A stretch of 64,000 nt of DNA from Nocardioides sp. URHA0032 (GTDB taxonomy: Bacteria; Actinomycetota; Actinomycetes; Propionibacteriales; Nocardioidaceae): positions 186,001 to 250,000 of the forward strand of contig NZ_KK211160.1 of the NCBI RefSeq assembly GCF_000620645.1. The letters run 5' to 3'. Position numbers and translations under genes: made by a program. The notes under the pieces are model-generated. The model searched no databases. It was not told where the DNA came from and saw nothing but the letters and a program-made list of their open reading frames with translations. Shown one piece after another: positions 63,240 to 64,000 of this stretch. Numbering within the stretch: position 1 is the stretch's first letter; every line of letters begins with the position of its first letter.

Positions 63240-64000
63240 ATGCCGCACCCCAGCTCCTGGTTCGCCTCGCCCGACGACGCCGTCGCCCGCCTCGGGGAGC
63301 GTGGCTACCTCGCTGATCCGGCGACCGCCACGACGGCGTACCTCGCGGGTGCCCTCGAGAAGCCGCTGCTGGTCGAGGGGCCGGCCGGGGTGGGCAAGAC
63401 CGAGCTCGCGAAGGCGGTCGCGCGCGCCACCGGCGCGGACCTGGTCCGGCTCCAGTGCTACGAGGGCCTCGACGAGGCCCGGGCGCTGTACGAGTGGAAC
63501 TACAAGAAGCAGCTGCTGCGCATCCAGGCGACCGGTGAGCAGTCGTGGGAGGAGACCCACGACGACATCTTCACGGAGGAGTTCCTGCTGACCCGCCCGC
63601 TGCTGACCGCGATCCGGCGCGAGCAGCCGACCGTGCTCCTGGTCGACGAGGTCGACAAGACCGACGTCGAGGTCGAGGGACTGCTGCTCGAGGTGCTGTC
63701 CGACTTCCAGGTCACCATCCCCGAGCTCGGCACCGTCGCGGCGGTGCGCCGGCCCTACGTCGTGCTCACCTCGAACGCGACCCGCGAGCTGTCGGAGGCG
63801 GTGAAGCGGCGCTGCCTGTACCTGCATCTGGAGTACCCCGACGCCGCGCGCGAGCGGGAGATCGTCACCAGCCAGGTGCCCGACCTCGACCAGCGCGTCG
63901 CCGAGCAGCTGGTCGCGACCATCGGCCGGCTGCGCGACCTGGAGCTCAAGAAGGCGCCGTCGATCGCGGAGTCCGTCGACTGGGCGCGCACCCTGGTCGC
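63240..64000 (+). CDS. MoxR-family AAA+ ATPase (partial)
   Basis: The first 253 residues of an AAA+ ATPase that continues beyond the window. Walker A is EGPAGVGKTELAKAVA, Walker B is VLLVDEVDK, sensor 1 is YVVLTSNATRELSEAVKRRC with the arginine finger region. Sequences such as QCYEGLDEARALYEWNYKKQLLRIQ and EEFLLTRPLL mark the MoxR/CoxD subgroup, chaperones that mature or activate metalloenzymes, often with a VWA-domain partner encoded next. ATG 63240 or ATG 63231 may be the start. Confidence 0.92.
   Translation, partial: MPHPSSWFASPDDAVARLGERGYLADPATATTAYLAGALEKPLLVEGPAGVGKTELAKAVARATGADLVRLQCYEGLDEARALYEWNYKKQLLRIQATGEQSWEETHDDIFTEEFLLTRPLLTAIRREQPTVLLVDEVDKTDVEVEGLLLEVLSDFQVTIPELGTVAAVRRPYVVLTSNATRELSEAVKRRCLYLHLEYPDAAREREIVTSQVPDLDQRVAEQLVATIGRLRDLELKKAPSIAESVDWARTLV

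Overview
The window is chromosomal DNA of a high-GC Gram-positive actinobacterium, most likely a Nocardioides or close relative. Reasons: very GC-rich third codon positions, many GTG starts and four-base stop/start overlaps, a complete treX-treY-treZ trehalose pathway, a three-gene split NAD(P) transhydrogenase, an F420/deazaflavin-type nitroreductase-fold protein, a mycothiol-type DinB protein and a DUF222-HNH (13E12-type) gene. The genus is an inference from gene style, not from a search.

Region 1-31,980 is ordinary core chromosome. From left to right it holds an MFS carrier with a secreted hydrolase, menB, a quinone-oxidoreductase/HxlR pair, a GTPase-methyltransferase-sirtuin operon, treXYZ with a flavin oxidoreductase (glycogen to trehalose), a DHA2 exporter, an ArsR/MFS pair, a VIT1-type transporter, thpR, pntAA-pntAB-pntB, upp, the tadA pair, and an lldD that starts on the remnant of a lost rhamnulokinase. 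It ends with a CocE-type secreted hydrolase, a DinB protein and tRNA-Ser(CGA).

Region about 31,984-56,080 is a foreign island inserted at the 3' end of tRNA-Ser. By eye its composition is less GC-rich than the flanks. Its left end is packed with inverted repeats. Next come a translationally coupled pair, a tyrosine-recombinase-like protein with most catalytic residues replaced and an IS1182-like DDE protein with its triad in place. The cargo is mostly anti-phage in character: a XRE regulator and a partner, a complete type I restriction-modification operon (hsdM-hsdS-hsdR), a large PIN-like membrane-anchored protein right after hsdR, a protein with five zinc-binding repeats plus a Vsr-like nuclease core and two helicase-associated domains, a nucleotidyltransferase-like protein with a truncated second copy, a possible PD-(D/E)XK protein, and a two-gene CBASS (HNH-SAVED effector plus CD-NTase). 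A small hairpin of shared core sequence occurs four times in its non-coding gaps. No replication or conjugation genes were seen.

Region about 56,080-64,000 returns to chromosome: a strong hairpin (perhaps the displaced terminator of tRNA-Ser), a DUF222-HNH gene, about 1 kb with no recognisable gene, a charged low-complexity lipoprotein, an RTX-like secreted protein, another lipoprotein, a multi-pass membrane protein, a gamma-carbonic-anhydrase-like protein coupled to an enoyl-CoA hydratase, a small secreted protein and the start of a MoxR-type ATPase.

The best candidates for something undescribed are the recombinase-like/DDE pair (32,238-35,725), the PIN-like membrane protein behind hsdR (43,181-45,226), the zinc-array nuclease (49,042-51,114) and the repeated hairpin family.
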